From contig JARJMV020000008.1 of the NCBI GenBank assembly GCA_029335935.2, forward strand, positions 1-16,146: a stretch of DNA of 16,146 nt, written 5' to 3'. The position numbers were made by a program, and so were the translations under genes. This DNA comes from a bacterium. Its GTDB lineage: Bacteria; Armatimonadota; Fimbriimonadia; Fimbriimonadales; GBS-DC. Shown here one piece after another: positions 1 through 6,430 of the stretch (its first letter is position 1; the number at the start of each line of letters is the position of its first letter). Below the pieces are notes generated by a model. That model was not told where the DNA came from and ran no database searches. It saw only the letters and a program-made list of their open reading frames with translations.

Positions 1-684
1 GTTTTTGACTATACCTACAAGTCGCGTTTGATGCTTCTTAAAGTATTCTTTAAGCTTAGTCACAAAATTTTCTTTCACCCCGTGTTGTTCCAGTCGCCCG
101 TCCCGAACAATCGCGACTTTGATTCGGACTTCTTTGTAGCGCTTTGCCACCGAAACGATGTATGCCCACTCCAGCACGCTGCGCACGATGTTTGTAAAGC
201 TTTGCAAATCCTTGTAGATATGGTCTCCTAAGTCCTCAAGAGCAATTTGTGTCTCTGCGGAGAAGGTGTTTAGAGGCTCTTCGTTGAACCATGCCTTCAG
301 TAAGGCTTCCCGTTTTTGACGAAGCGCCTCGCTGGCTTGTGTATTTTTGTGGAAATCGAACAACTCATAGTTCTTGATTACCTTAACCACAGGTTCGGGT
401 TGTTCTTCAAGGTCGTCACTGTACGCGCATACCCTAATCATACCGAGACTGATTTCTCGGAATTCAGGAAATAGTAGGGAGCTGCCGCCATCTACGGCAA
501 TAGAGACGAGTCGGTAACTCGTAGATGCAGGCGTGATGCGCTTCACAGACGAATCCTGGAGACTGCCAGCAAGGTCCTCGATAATCTGTTTTATTTCCTT
601 GAACTGCTGGTAGTCTTCATCGTGCATCTGATTTAGAAAGTCAGATGCGCCCAGCGGGTTATTCATCTGTTTTGCGTAGGGCAT
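1..684 (-). CDS. NurA-like nuclease domain protein, partial (3' end beyond window)
   Basis: The reading frame starts at ATG 684 and stays open for 228 codons to base 1, so the C-terminus is missing. Two segments resemble NurA 5'-3' nuclease cores. One is a hydrophobic strand ending in AVDGGS (about residues 63-68), the usual position of a metal-binding Asp. The other is IVRDGRLEQHG (about 193-203), followed by a helix and LVGIVKN at the window edge, like the NurA xxRDGxL...VGxxK arrangement. NurA proteins normally work with a HerA-type hexameric ATPase in DNA end resection, and also occur in phage-defence loci; any HerA partner would lie outside the window. A strong Shine-Dalgarno (GGAGG at 690-694) lies 5 nt before the ATG, and the dndC-like stop codon is only 11 nt upstream, so the two genes are probably co-transcribed. 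GC content is low for this window. The family call rests on motif recognition only; the catalytic C-terminal residues cannot be seen. Confidence 0.72.
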   Translation of the reverse strand, partial: MPYAKQMNNPLGASDFLNQMHDEDYQQFKEIKQIIEDLAGSLQDSSVKRITPASTSYRLVSIAVDGGSSLLFPEFREISLGMIRVCAYSDDLEEQPEPVVKVIKNYELFDFHKNTQASEALRQKREALLKAWFNEEPLNTFSAETQIALEDLGDHIYKDLQSFTNIVRSVLEWAYIVSVAKRYKEVRIKVAIVRDGRLEQHGVKENFVTKLKEYFKKHQTRLVGIVKN

Positions 685-689
685 GCCAT

Positions 690-694
690 CCTCC
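690..694 (-). promoter_or_regulatory. Ribosome binding site of the NurA-like gene
   Basis: On the minus strand GGAGG sits 5 nt before ATG 684 and just after the TGA of the dndC-like gene (696-698). It fixes the start of the partial nuclease gene and supports translation from a shared mRNA. Confidence 0.7.
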
Positions 695-695
695 G

Positions 696-1721
696 TCAAT
701 AGGTGTCCGCATAGTGGGGGCTTTCCCACAATTGACAGATTCTATGATACTCGATAGATGACAGAATCTGTTCTCCCAGTGTTTGTTCGACTGCGCGCAA
801 TCGGCGCAGAATCTCAAAACGCGCCTTGAGCGTGAGTCTGCCCCAGTCTCCGTTCGGCTTGAGGACTCGGTTTTGGGGCTGTTTGGCGAACTCCACAAGC
901 CAGTTGCGAAACTCCAACAGAGGGGCAAGATCTTCACGCTTTTGAACAATCCGCTGCATCGTTCTGTCTTGGGAAATCACCGAGCATGTCCAGCATCCAA
1001 AACGCGTTTCGCGACCCTGATAAACCTCAAACAGTCCGCGCGTTGGATAGCCCCACGCGGGCGCGATGAAGTTGAGAAAATCCCACACTTCGCATTCGCG
1101 CCAGACGAGGATGGGAGAGAAGTATCCAAGTTGGAGGCGTTGGCTCTCTTCGTACCAGACGCCTTGTCCGCATTCACCGCCGCGAGCGCAGGAGAGTTGG
1201 AGACGCAGGTCGCGTGCGTCCGATTCCCCCAAACGAACGCCCGTAACAATCAACGGGCGTTCCGCAGACGAGTAGTTCCGTAGGTAGTCTTCCACAGGCT
1301 TTATCTTCAACCGACGAGTGCACCAGCGGAAGTGCTGGTGGGGGGGGGGATAGCCCTTGCCGATAAGCTGCACCCAGAAAGAATCTTCAACGGCAGGTCT
1401 GAGTTCGGTAATCTGGGCGCGTTCGGCGGCGCGGAGCCAGTCTAAAAAGCTGCGGGCAAAGTCGCGAAGGGTGGGAATCTCAATCCCTGTGTTGCAGTAA
1501 AGCACTTCCAGCGTAAAGCCATGGGCCTTAGCGGCTTCGGCGCAAAGCACCAACGCAGTCGTGGAGTCTTTTCCGCCCGAATACATCACCAGCCAGCGCG
1601 TGTAGCCACGTTCCACCATGCGTTGAATGCCTTGGCAGGCACGTTCTATCGCGTCTTGTAGGCGGTCGACGCTTGTGGGCAGTTCTGCTGAGAGCGCGTC
1701 TTTGAGCAGATCTTGGAACAT
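696..1721 (-). CDS. DndC/SspD-like ATP-pyrophosphatase (PAPS reductase family), candidate DNA phosphorothioation enzyme
   Basis: From ATG 1721 the protein is 341 residues. It has the PP-loop SGGKDS at 48-53, GYPPP at 123-127, RWCTRRLKI at 132-140, GVRLGES at 161-167, and the paired cysteines of FGCWTCSV at 241-248. With C134 and C178/C184 these could ligate an Fe-S cluster. The GCWxC motif and RWCT-LKI block are typical of DndC-type enzymes, which activate a substrate with ATP during sulfur insertion into the DNA backbone. They are not typical of assimilatory PAPS reductases. The protein seems shorter than classical DndC, so an SspD-like or standalone paralogue is possible. The same frame extends to GTG 1823, but that extra N-terminus is low-complexity, spans a palindrome and runs into the promoter of the next gene, so 1721 is preferred; no clear Shine-Dalgarno precedes it. 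A NurA-like gene follows. No DndA, B, D or E is visible. A 10-C tract interrupts the conserved GYPPP codons. Confidence 0.82.
   Translation of the reverse strand: MFQDLLKDALSAELPTSVDRLQDAIERACQGIQRMVERGYTRWLVMYSGGKDSTTALVLCAEAAKAHGFTLEVLYCNTGIEIPTLRDFARSFLDWLRAAERAQITELRPAVEDSFWVQLIGKGYPPPHQHFRWCTRRLKIKPVEDYLRNYSSAERPLIVTGVRLGESDARDLRLQLSCARGGECGQGVWYEESQRLQLGYFSPILVWRECEVWDFLNFIAPAWGYPTRGLFEVYQGRETRFGCWTCSVISQDRTMQRIVQKREDLAPLLEFRNWLVEFAKQPQNRVLKPNGDWGRLTLKARFEILRRLRAVEQTLGEQILSSIEYHRICQLWESPHYADTY
1340..1349. repeat. Homopolymer G10/C10 tract inside the dndC-like gene
   Basis: Ten consecutive G on the plus strand are ten C on the coding strand and encode the prolines of the conserved GYPPP motif. 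Gain or loss of one base would truncate the protein, so the tract could act as a contingency (phase-variable) switch, or simply be error-prone in sequencing. Confidence 0.9.
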
Positions 1722-1766
1722 GTGATGTATCGATTCGCGTTTTCGGAAAATGTTCCTGCTCGATTT

Positions 1767-1786
1767 CGTCGGCGAGGACGCCGACG
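1767..1786. repeat. Perfect 8-bp inverted repeat with 4-nt loop
   Basis: CGTCGGCG and CGCCGACG flank AGGA, giving a GC-rich hairpin on either strand. It lies between the preferred start of the dndC-like gene (1721) and the fur promoter (1815). There is no T-run after it, so a classical intrinsic terminator is unlikely. It may be a 5'-leader hairpin or a member of a dispersed palindromic repeat family; only one copy was noticed in the window. Confidence 0.6.
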
Positions 1787-1814
1787 CTACGCTGAGGGCG
1801 TTTCTCAAGGGGGG

Positions 1815-1845
1815 TTGACACACTCCCGACCTTTTGGAGTATAAT
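1815..1845 (+). promoter_or_regulatory. Sigma-70-type promoter of the fur-family/ATPase operon
   Basis: TTGACA at 1815-1820 and TATAAT at 1840-1845 both match consensus exactly, with a 19-nt spacer (slightly long). They precede the Fur-family start at 1882 by about 36 nt. This is the best-matched promoter in the window. Confidence 0.75.
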
Positions 1846-1865
1846 TTGCCTTAGAGAGTAATTAT
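1841..1865. promoter_or_regulatory. AT-rich inverted repeat overlapping the -10: candidate Fur/PerR operator
   Basis: ATAATT (1841-1846) and its inverted copy AATTAT (1860-1865) are separated by 13 nt and cover the -10 box and the expected transcription start. Fur/PerR operators are typically AT-rich palindromes with ATAAT/ATTAT half-sites, so autorepression is likely. The spacing is wider than in the classic 7-1-7 PerR box, so the exact operator is uncertain. Confidence 0.5.
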
Positions 1866-1881
1866 CCACAGGAGAGAGCCG

Positions 1882-2316
1882 ATGAACCGATTGGCGATAG
1901 GGCTGAAGCAGGCAGGGTTGCGCCTGACCCCACAGCGCGTGGCGATATGCAAGGTGCTGGCGGAGAGCAAAGACCATCCGACCGCGCTGATGATTTACCA
2001 CCAACTATTGCCCCAGTTCCCCACGCTCAGCTTGGCGACGGTCTACAAGACGCTGCATGTGCTGAAGACGATGGGGTTGGTGCATACGCTGGGCGACGCG
2101 GGCGACGGCGCGGAGCATTTCGACGCCGACCTAACGCCTCACATCAACCTCGTGTGTATCCGATGCCACAGCGTGATAGACTTCGACGAGCATCTGATAG
2201 AGGCGGTGCAGCAGGCGGTCGCTGAGCGGTCGGGCTATGAGATACAGGGCGCGCGGATTGTGTATTATGGCTTGTGCCCCAGCTGCCGTGCGCAGGACGC
2301 GAAGGAGAGTGCGTGA
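1882..2316 (+). CDS. Fur/PerR-family metal-dependent transcriptional repressor
   Basis: The protein has 144 residues, the usual length for Fur-family regulators. It carries an N-terminal winged helix (LRLTPQR at 13-19; recognition-helix LSLATVYKTL at 49-58) and a C-terminal dimerisation domain. That domain has the two structural zinc pairs CIRC (92-95) and CPSC (132-135). HFDADLTPHINLVC (79-92) is the regulatory metal-site segment. By rough alignment with Bacillus PerR the position of the second regulatory histidine is Asn89, so the sensing specificity cannot be fixed. The start ATG 1882 follows GGAGAG at 1871-1876 with 5 nt between. The TGA overlaps the ATG of the P1B-type ATPase (TGATG), indicating translational coupling. 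The likely role is repression of itself and the exporter until metal or peroxide inactivates or activates it, as in PerR-pfeT systems. A Zur or Fur role cannot be excluded. Confidence 0.9.
   Translation: MNRLAIGLKQAGLRLTPQRVAICKVLAESKDHPTALMIYHQLLPQFPTLSLATVYKTLHVLKTMGLVHTLGDAGDGAEHFDADLTPHINLVCIRCHSVIDFDEHLIEAVQQAVAERSGYEIQGARIVYYGLCPSCRAQDAKESA
2302..2308 (+). promoter_or_regulatory. Ribosome binding site selecting ATG 2316 of the ATPase
   Basis: AAGGAGA lies 7 nt before ATG 2316, inside the 3' end of the repressor gene. It argues for the start at 2316 rather than the in-frame start at 2274, which would overlap the repressor gene by 43 nt. Confidence 0.65.
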
Positions 2317-4613
2317 TGGGCGTGATTCGTTATCTGCGCAAGCGCGCGGCGGAAGCCGACTCGTGCGTGGATGAGATGGCAAAGGTCGCAATCTCGACGC
2401 GCGGGCTATATCGCGTGCGCTATCGGTACAAAGAGGACGCTGTTGAGTTAGAGTACGACTCGGACACGCTCAGCGCGGCGGAGGCGCAGTCCGCCGCCGA
2501 ACCGTTGCTGCGCGAGTTAGGCGTGCGTATCCCCACTTGCGGTCTGCGCGACCCTGCGAACGGCGTGTGCGAGGCGTGCCCCAGCGTGGCGCAGCACGGC
2601 AAACGCTGGCAAGTGAACGGCGTCGCCTACCGCGCGAGCTTTGACGGCGAGACGCTACTCATCGAGCAAGAGGATGCCCCCAAAGCAGCCACTGACCGTC
2701 TCCTGCGCCGTGTGAAAGCGATTGAGCGTCCCGCGCCGCTGTGGCAAAGCCGCGCGTTCTGGGAGCCGCTGCTGTCGGCGATTACGCTGCTGATGGTTAT
2801 CATGGGCGGGCTGCTGCGCTGGCAAAATTATGGGGGGGCAGCCAACTTCGCCTACACCGTCGCCTACCTCGCAGGGGGCTACTTCGGCGTGGTGGACGGC
2901 TACCAGACCCTGCGCGAGCGACGGCTCGATGTCAACTTCTTGATGATTGCGGCGGCGATTGGCGCAGCGCTGGTGGGTGAGGCGCCCGAGGGCGCGACGC
3001 TGCTGTTCCTGTTCTCGCTTTCGAACACGCTGCAGAACTACGCGCTGGCGCGCAGTCGCCGCGCCGTGCGCGCACTGATGGCGTTGCAGCCCGAAGTCGC
3101 CACGCGCCTCACTGCCACAGGCGTGGAAACTGTGCCTGTGGAAGCGCTCCAAGTGGGCGACCGCGTGCTGACCCGCCCCGGCGAACGCATCCCCACCGAC
3201 GGAGTCGTGCTGCAGGGCGACTCGCATGTCGACCAATCGCCCATCACTGGCGAGAGTACGCCCGTGCATAAAACTGTCGGCAGTACGGTGTTTGCAGGCA
3301 CTGTGAACGGCAACGGCGTGCTGGAGATCGAAGTGCGTGCGCCTGCGACGGAGACCCTGCTCCATCGGATTATGCAACTGGTGGAGCAAGCGCAGGAGCA
3401 GAAGGCGCGCACCCAACGCTGGCTGGAGCGGTTCGAGCAACGCTACGCGCTGGGAGTGATTGGGGGGGCAGCAGCCGTCGCGGTCGGGTTGCCCCTCATC
3501 GGTTGGAGTTTCACCGACGCCTTCTACCGCGCGATGACGCTGTTGGTGGTCGCCTCGCCCTGCGCGTTGGTTATTAGCACGCCCGCGACGCTGTTGAGCG
3601 CCATCGCCAACGCCGCCCGACGCGGCGTGCTGTTCAAGGGCGGCGAACCGATTGAACGGTTGGCGACCGTGCAAGCCCTCGCCATCGACAAGACAGGCAC
3701 GCTAACCACGGGCAAACTGGAGTTCACCGACCTCGTGCTGATAGGCGACGAGCCGCGCGCGTGGCAGGTGATTGCCGATGTGGAGTCGCGTTCGGAGCAC
3801 CCGCTGGCGCAGGCGTTGGCGCAGGCGGCGCAGGCGCACGGCTACGCCCCTCAACCAGTCGAGCGCGTTGAGGCCGTGCCTGGCAAAGGCATTCGCGCCA
3901 CCCTAAACGATGGAACGGAAGCGCGAATCGGCAACCTGCGCCTGTTCGAAGACCTCGCCGTGCCCGAGCCTGTGCTGCAAGCGGTGCAGACGTTGCTTGA
4001 GGCGGGCCAGACGGCGATGGTGGTGTGGGCAGATGGGCAGTTCCTGGCGGTCGCCGCCGCCGCCGACACAGTGCGCCCCGAAGCCTCACACGCTGTCGCG
4101 CAGCTGCGTGCGCTGGGCGTGCCCTGTATCGCGATGCTCACAGGCGACGCCGAGCCAATCGCCCGCGCCGTCGCGCAGCAAACGGGAATCGATCGGGTCT
4201 ATGCCGACCTGCTTCCGCACGAGAAGTTGGAGACGCTGGATCGGCTGAGCGCGGAGTTTGGCGCGACGGCGATGGTCGGCGACGGCGTGAACGACGCGCC
4301 CGCGCTCGCCGCCGCCGAGGTGGGCGTCGCGATGGGCGCAGGCGCCGATGTCGCCTTAGAAACCGCCGATGTCGCCCTCGTCGGCAATCACTTGATGCAC
4401 CTGCCCTACGCGCTTGCCCTCAGCCGACGCGCCATGCAGGTGCTGAAACAGAACCTCATCTTCTCAACGGCTGTGATCGTGGTGTTGGTCATCTTTACCT
4501 TCACGGCGAACCTGCGCCTGCCCCTCGGCGTGGTTGGGCACGAGGGTAGCACGCTGATTGTCGTGCTGAACGGGTTGCGCCTACTGTGGTATCGCCCCCG
4601 CGAAGCAGGGTAG
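2316..4613 (+). CDS. P1B-4-type heavy-metal-translocating ATPase (Fe(II)/Co/Zn efflux)
   Basis: The 765-residue inner-membrane protein has every P-type ATPase landmark: ITGES in the actuator domain, phosphorylated Asp458 in DKTGTLT, SEHPLA in the nucleotide domain, and GDGVNDAP from residue 655. Metal selectivity is read from transmembrane SPC (414-416) and HEGST (from His742) in the last membrane segment. That combination defines subgroup P1B-4 (CoaT, CtpD, PfeT) rather than CPC-type copper or zinc/cadmium pumps. Membrane helices are seen near the N-terminal third, around SPC, and at the C-terminus. The first ~140 residues form a soluble N-terminal region with cysteines in TCGL and CEAC. It resembles a degenerate metal-binding domain, unusual for P1B-4 pumps, which often lack one. 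Cotranscription with a Fur/PerR repressor suggests iron or cobalt/zinc detoxification. The exact ion cannot be assigned from sequence alone. Confidence 0.92.
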   Translation: MGVIRYLRKRAAEADSCVDEMAKVAISTRGLYRVRYRYKEDAVELEYDSDTLSAAEAQSAAEPLLRELGVRIPTCGLRDPANGVCEACPSVAQHGKRWQVNGVAYRASFDGETLLIEQEDAPKAATDRLLRRVKAIERPAPLWQSRAFWEPLLSAITLLMVIMGGLLRWQNYGGAANFAYTVAYLAGGYFGVVDGYQTLRERRLDVNFLMIAAAIGAALVGEAPEGATLLFLFSLSNTLQNYALARSRRAVRALMALQPEVATRLTATGVETVPVEALQVGDRVLTRPGERIPTDGVVLQGDSHVDQSPITGESTPVHKTVGSTVFAGTVNGNGVLEIEVRAPATETLLHRIMQLVEQAQEQKARTQRWLERFEQRYALGVIGGAAAVAVGLPLIGWSFTDAFYRAMTLLVVASPCALVISTPATLLSAIANAARRGVLFKGGEPIERLATVQALAIDKTGTLTTGKLEFTDLVLIGDEPRAWQVIADVESRSEHPLAQALAQAAQAHGYAPQPVERVEAVPGKGIRATLNDGTEARIGNLRLFEDLAVPEPVLQAVQTLLEAGQTAMVVWADGQFLAVAAAADTVRPEASHAVAQLRALGVPCIAMLTGDAEPIARAVAQQTGIDRVYADLLPHEKLETLDRLSAEFGATAMVGDGVNDAPALAAAEVGVAMGAGADVALETADVALVGNHLMHLPYALALSRRAMQVLKQNLIFSTAVIVVLVIFTFTANLRLPLGVVGHEGSTLIVVLNGLRLLWYRPREAG

Positions 4614-4616
4614 AAT
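4611..4616 (+). promoter_or_regulatory. -10-like hexamer close to the DUF4058 start (possible leaderless promoter)
   Basis: TAGAAT, sharing its first three bases with the ATPase stop codon, ends 6 nt before GTG 4623. That spacing would place the transcription start at the start codon. No convincing -35 is seen 16-18 nt upstream. Confidence 0.4.
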
Positions 4617-4622
4617 CTGCGT

Positions 4623-5349
4623 GTGATCCAGCATCGGGTTGTGGGGATGGGCCCTTACATCGAGGCGCAAGCGTGGCGCGACTTCCACGCAGAGATGATT
4701 ACAGGAATCCGCGCCGCGCTGACGCCCCTGCTTACGCCCAAGTATGCCGCGCGCATCGGGGAGCGAATCTACATCGACGAGGCAGTTGCTGCGCCCCAGA
4801 CGCGCGACCCCCGCCATCGAGACAGCGCAGCCTGACGCGCCTCACGCAGGCGTCGGGGTCGCCGCCGCAATCCAGCCTGCCCTACTGAGCGTGCCGATGA
4901 CCGAAGAGTATCGCGAGCGATTCCTCGAAATCCGCCTGTTGCCCAACCGCCAGCGCGTCACTGTAATCGAGCGGCTTTCGCCGACGAACAAACGCGCAAA
5001 CTCCGTAGGCAGGCGAGCATACCTGCGCAAGCGTCGCCAAGTCCTCAACGCGCGTGTGGATTTAGTAGAGAACGATTTAGTCTTGCAAGGCGAGCGCATG
5101 CCCACCAGTGCGCCACTGCCAGAGGGCGACTACTTTGCGCTGGTGGCGCGCGGACAGCAGTTGCCGATAGTGGAAGTATACGCTTGGAAGCTGGAGCAGC
5201 CGTTGCCGACCATCCCCATCCCGCTCCTGCCAGGCGACCCTGACGCGCCGCTGGATTTGCAAGCAGTGTACGAGAGCGTCTATCCGCGCGCTCGATACGA
5301 TGTGCAGCTGGACTGCTCGCCGCCGTTGCCCCTCCTCACCGCCGAGTGA
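4623..5349 (+). pseudogene. DUF4058 family protein, interrupted by a frameshift
   Basis: Two overlapping frames together rebuild one DUF4058 protein. The first, from GTG 4623 (or ATG 4647), encodes GMGPYIEAQAWRDFH...YAARIGERIYIDEA, the family N-terminus, and stops at 4833-4835. The second frame, about 4810 to 5349, encodes FLEIR, TVIERLSPTNK, AYLRKRRQVL, LVENDLVLQGERMP, GDYFALVARG, the LP-IPIPLLPGDPDAPLDLQAVYE block and a PPLPLL C-terminus, all in family order. A single extra base would explain the shift; the C5 run at 4808-4812 sits at the right place. It may be a true pseudogene or a sequencing/assembly error. The function of DUF4058 is unknown; the family is often multicopy in cyanobacteria and related bacteria. 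The gene ends 30 bp from the convergent GH5 gene, and no terminator hairpin is obvious between them. Confidence 0.8.
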
Positions 5350-5379
5350 GTTGGGCATGCGGGTAGGTGGTTCGGCTTG

Positions 5380-6390
5380 TCACATCCCCTGCAGGAGCCG
5401 TAGCATCGCTCGGTCTAACTGGTGTCCGCGCCAAGGTTCATACGCCACATCGGCGCGGTCGCTGTCGAGGATGCCAAATGAACCTCGGAAGTTCCACAGC
5501 GCCCAGCCCCATCCCGCCTGCTTCCAGAGCTCCAGCAGGTCGCGCATCCAAGCCATCACCACCGCGTGGGGCGTATGTTTATACGCGCCGAACTCGCCGA
5601 CCATCACCCCTACTCCCTTCTGTTCGAGGGCTTTCCAACGGGCGTAGTAGGCGTCCCACAGGCGTTGCTTGTCCCACAGCGTCTCGCCCTCGCGCAGCGG
5701 ATACTCGGTCGGCGGAGACCACCGATCGGCGCCTTGCACCCACTCGGCGCGGTAGTGCGTCAGTCGGAACGGCTGAGACCCCCGCGTCGCCTGCGCGACC
5801 TGCAGCGGAATCAGGTCATCGTTCGGCGCGCCGCCCCAATCGCGCCCATCACAGACGATTAATCGGCGCGAATCTTCCTTGCGAATGGCTTCCACCACGC
5901 GCTCGACCACCTTGCGATGCGACTCGGCGTCCACATTGCTCGGCTCGTTGAACAGGTTGAAACTCACCTGACGGTTAGGGACGCCCTGATACCGCTTGGC
6001 GAACTGCGTCCAGTGGTGGGCGCATAGTTTCTGGGCGTCCTCGTCTTTCCAGAGGTTCAACCGTTCAGGCGGCGAGGCGACGGTGTAGCCCGGCGCCCGA
6101 TGGAAGTTAAGCTGCACATGGATTTGGTAGCGCTCGCCGAACCGCACGGCGCGGTCGATTTCGCGCAGCTCCTGTTCGCGCAGGCGGTAGGGATCGCTCG
6201 CGTCTGTCCAGATTCGATAGTCCAACGGCAGCCGCACGAAGTTGAAGCCGAGCTCGGCAATCCACTCGAAATCCTGCTGCTCGAACGGCTTGTTGCTCCA
6301 CTCCAGCCCGAACTTATTCAGCAGGTTGAACCCGCGCCAGCGCGGCAGTTTGCGCGGCGTCGGCTCGGGCAAAGTCGCACGCTGTTGCAT
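5380..6390 (-). CDS. GH5-like glycoside hydrolase (cellulase family), cytoplasmic
   Basis: The 336-residue protein spans essentially one TIM barrel of clan GH-A. Visible landmarks are WRGFNLLNKF at the first strand, NFVRLPLDY (50-58), the LNFHRAPGY motif (94-102), FNLFNEP with probable acid/base Glu149, THY (211-213), VGEFGAY with probable nucleophile Glu266, and ALWNFRGSFG with Trp299. This is the standard GH5 order, so retaining hydrolysis of a beta-linked glucan or mannan oligosaccharide is expected. Substrate cannot be set from sequence. No signal peptide or carbohydrate-binding module is present, which suggests action on imported oligosaccharides or an intracellular glycan. The start ATG 6390 is 40 bp from the divergent GHL10 gene, pointing to a shared regulatory gap. 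Confidence 0.88.
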   Translation of the reverse strand: MQQRATLPEPTPRKLPRWRGFNLLNKFGLEWSNKPFEQQDFEWIAELGFNFVRLPLDYRIWTDASDPYRLREQELREIDRAVRFGERYQIHVQLNFHRAPGYTVASPPERLNLWKDEDAQKLCAHHWTQFAKRYQGVPNRQVSFNLFNEPSNVDAESHRKVVERVVEAIRKEDSRRLIVCDGRDWGGAPNDDLIPLQVAQATRGSQPFRLTHYRAEWVQGADRWSPPTEYPLREGETLWDKQRLWDAYYARWKALEQKGVGVMVGEFGAYKHTPHAVVMAWMRDLLELWKQAGWGWALWNFRGSFGILDSDRADVAYEPWRGHQLDRAMLRLLQGM

Positions 6391-6399
6391 AGTAGCGCG

Positions 6400-6405
6400 A
6401 TTCTA
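6400..6405 (-). promoter_or_regulatory. -10-like hexamer of the GH5 gene (possible leaderless promoter)
   Basis: On the minus strand TAGAAT ends 9 nt before ATG 6390, preceded by GGG as at 4608-4616. It lies in the 40-bp gap between divergent glycosidase genes. No clear -35 or Shine-Dalgarno accompanies it. Confidence 0.4.
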
Positions 6406-6430
6406 CCCGTTGGGGTATCCTATCGGCTCG

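Noticed and set aside
1767..1786. Hairpin as an intrinsic terminator
   Set aside because: No T-run follows on either strand and no gene ends there.
1722..1823. 34-codon N-terminal extension of the dndC-like gene from GTG 1823
   Set aside because: It does not look like the family N-terminus, contains a perfect palindrome and extends into the -35 region of the neighbouring promoter; ATG 1721 leaves a complete enzyme. Not fully excluded, because AAAGG lies upstream of the GTG.
2655..3674. 339-codon minus-strand open frame
   Set aside because: Entirely antisense to the P1B-4 ATPase; His/Arg/Gln-rich composition typical of a shadow frame in GC-rich DNA, no motifs.
6242..6430. Upstream extension of the GHL10-like gene
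   Set aside because: It overlaps the GH5 coding region and would bury the clear signal peptide that begins at ATG 6431.
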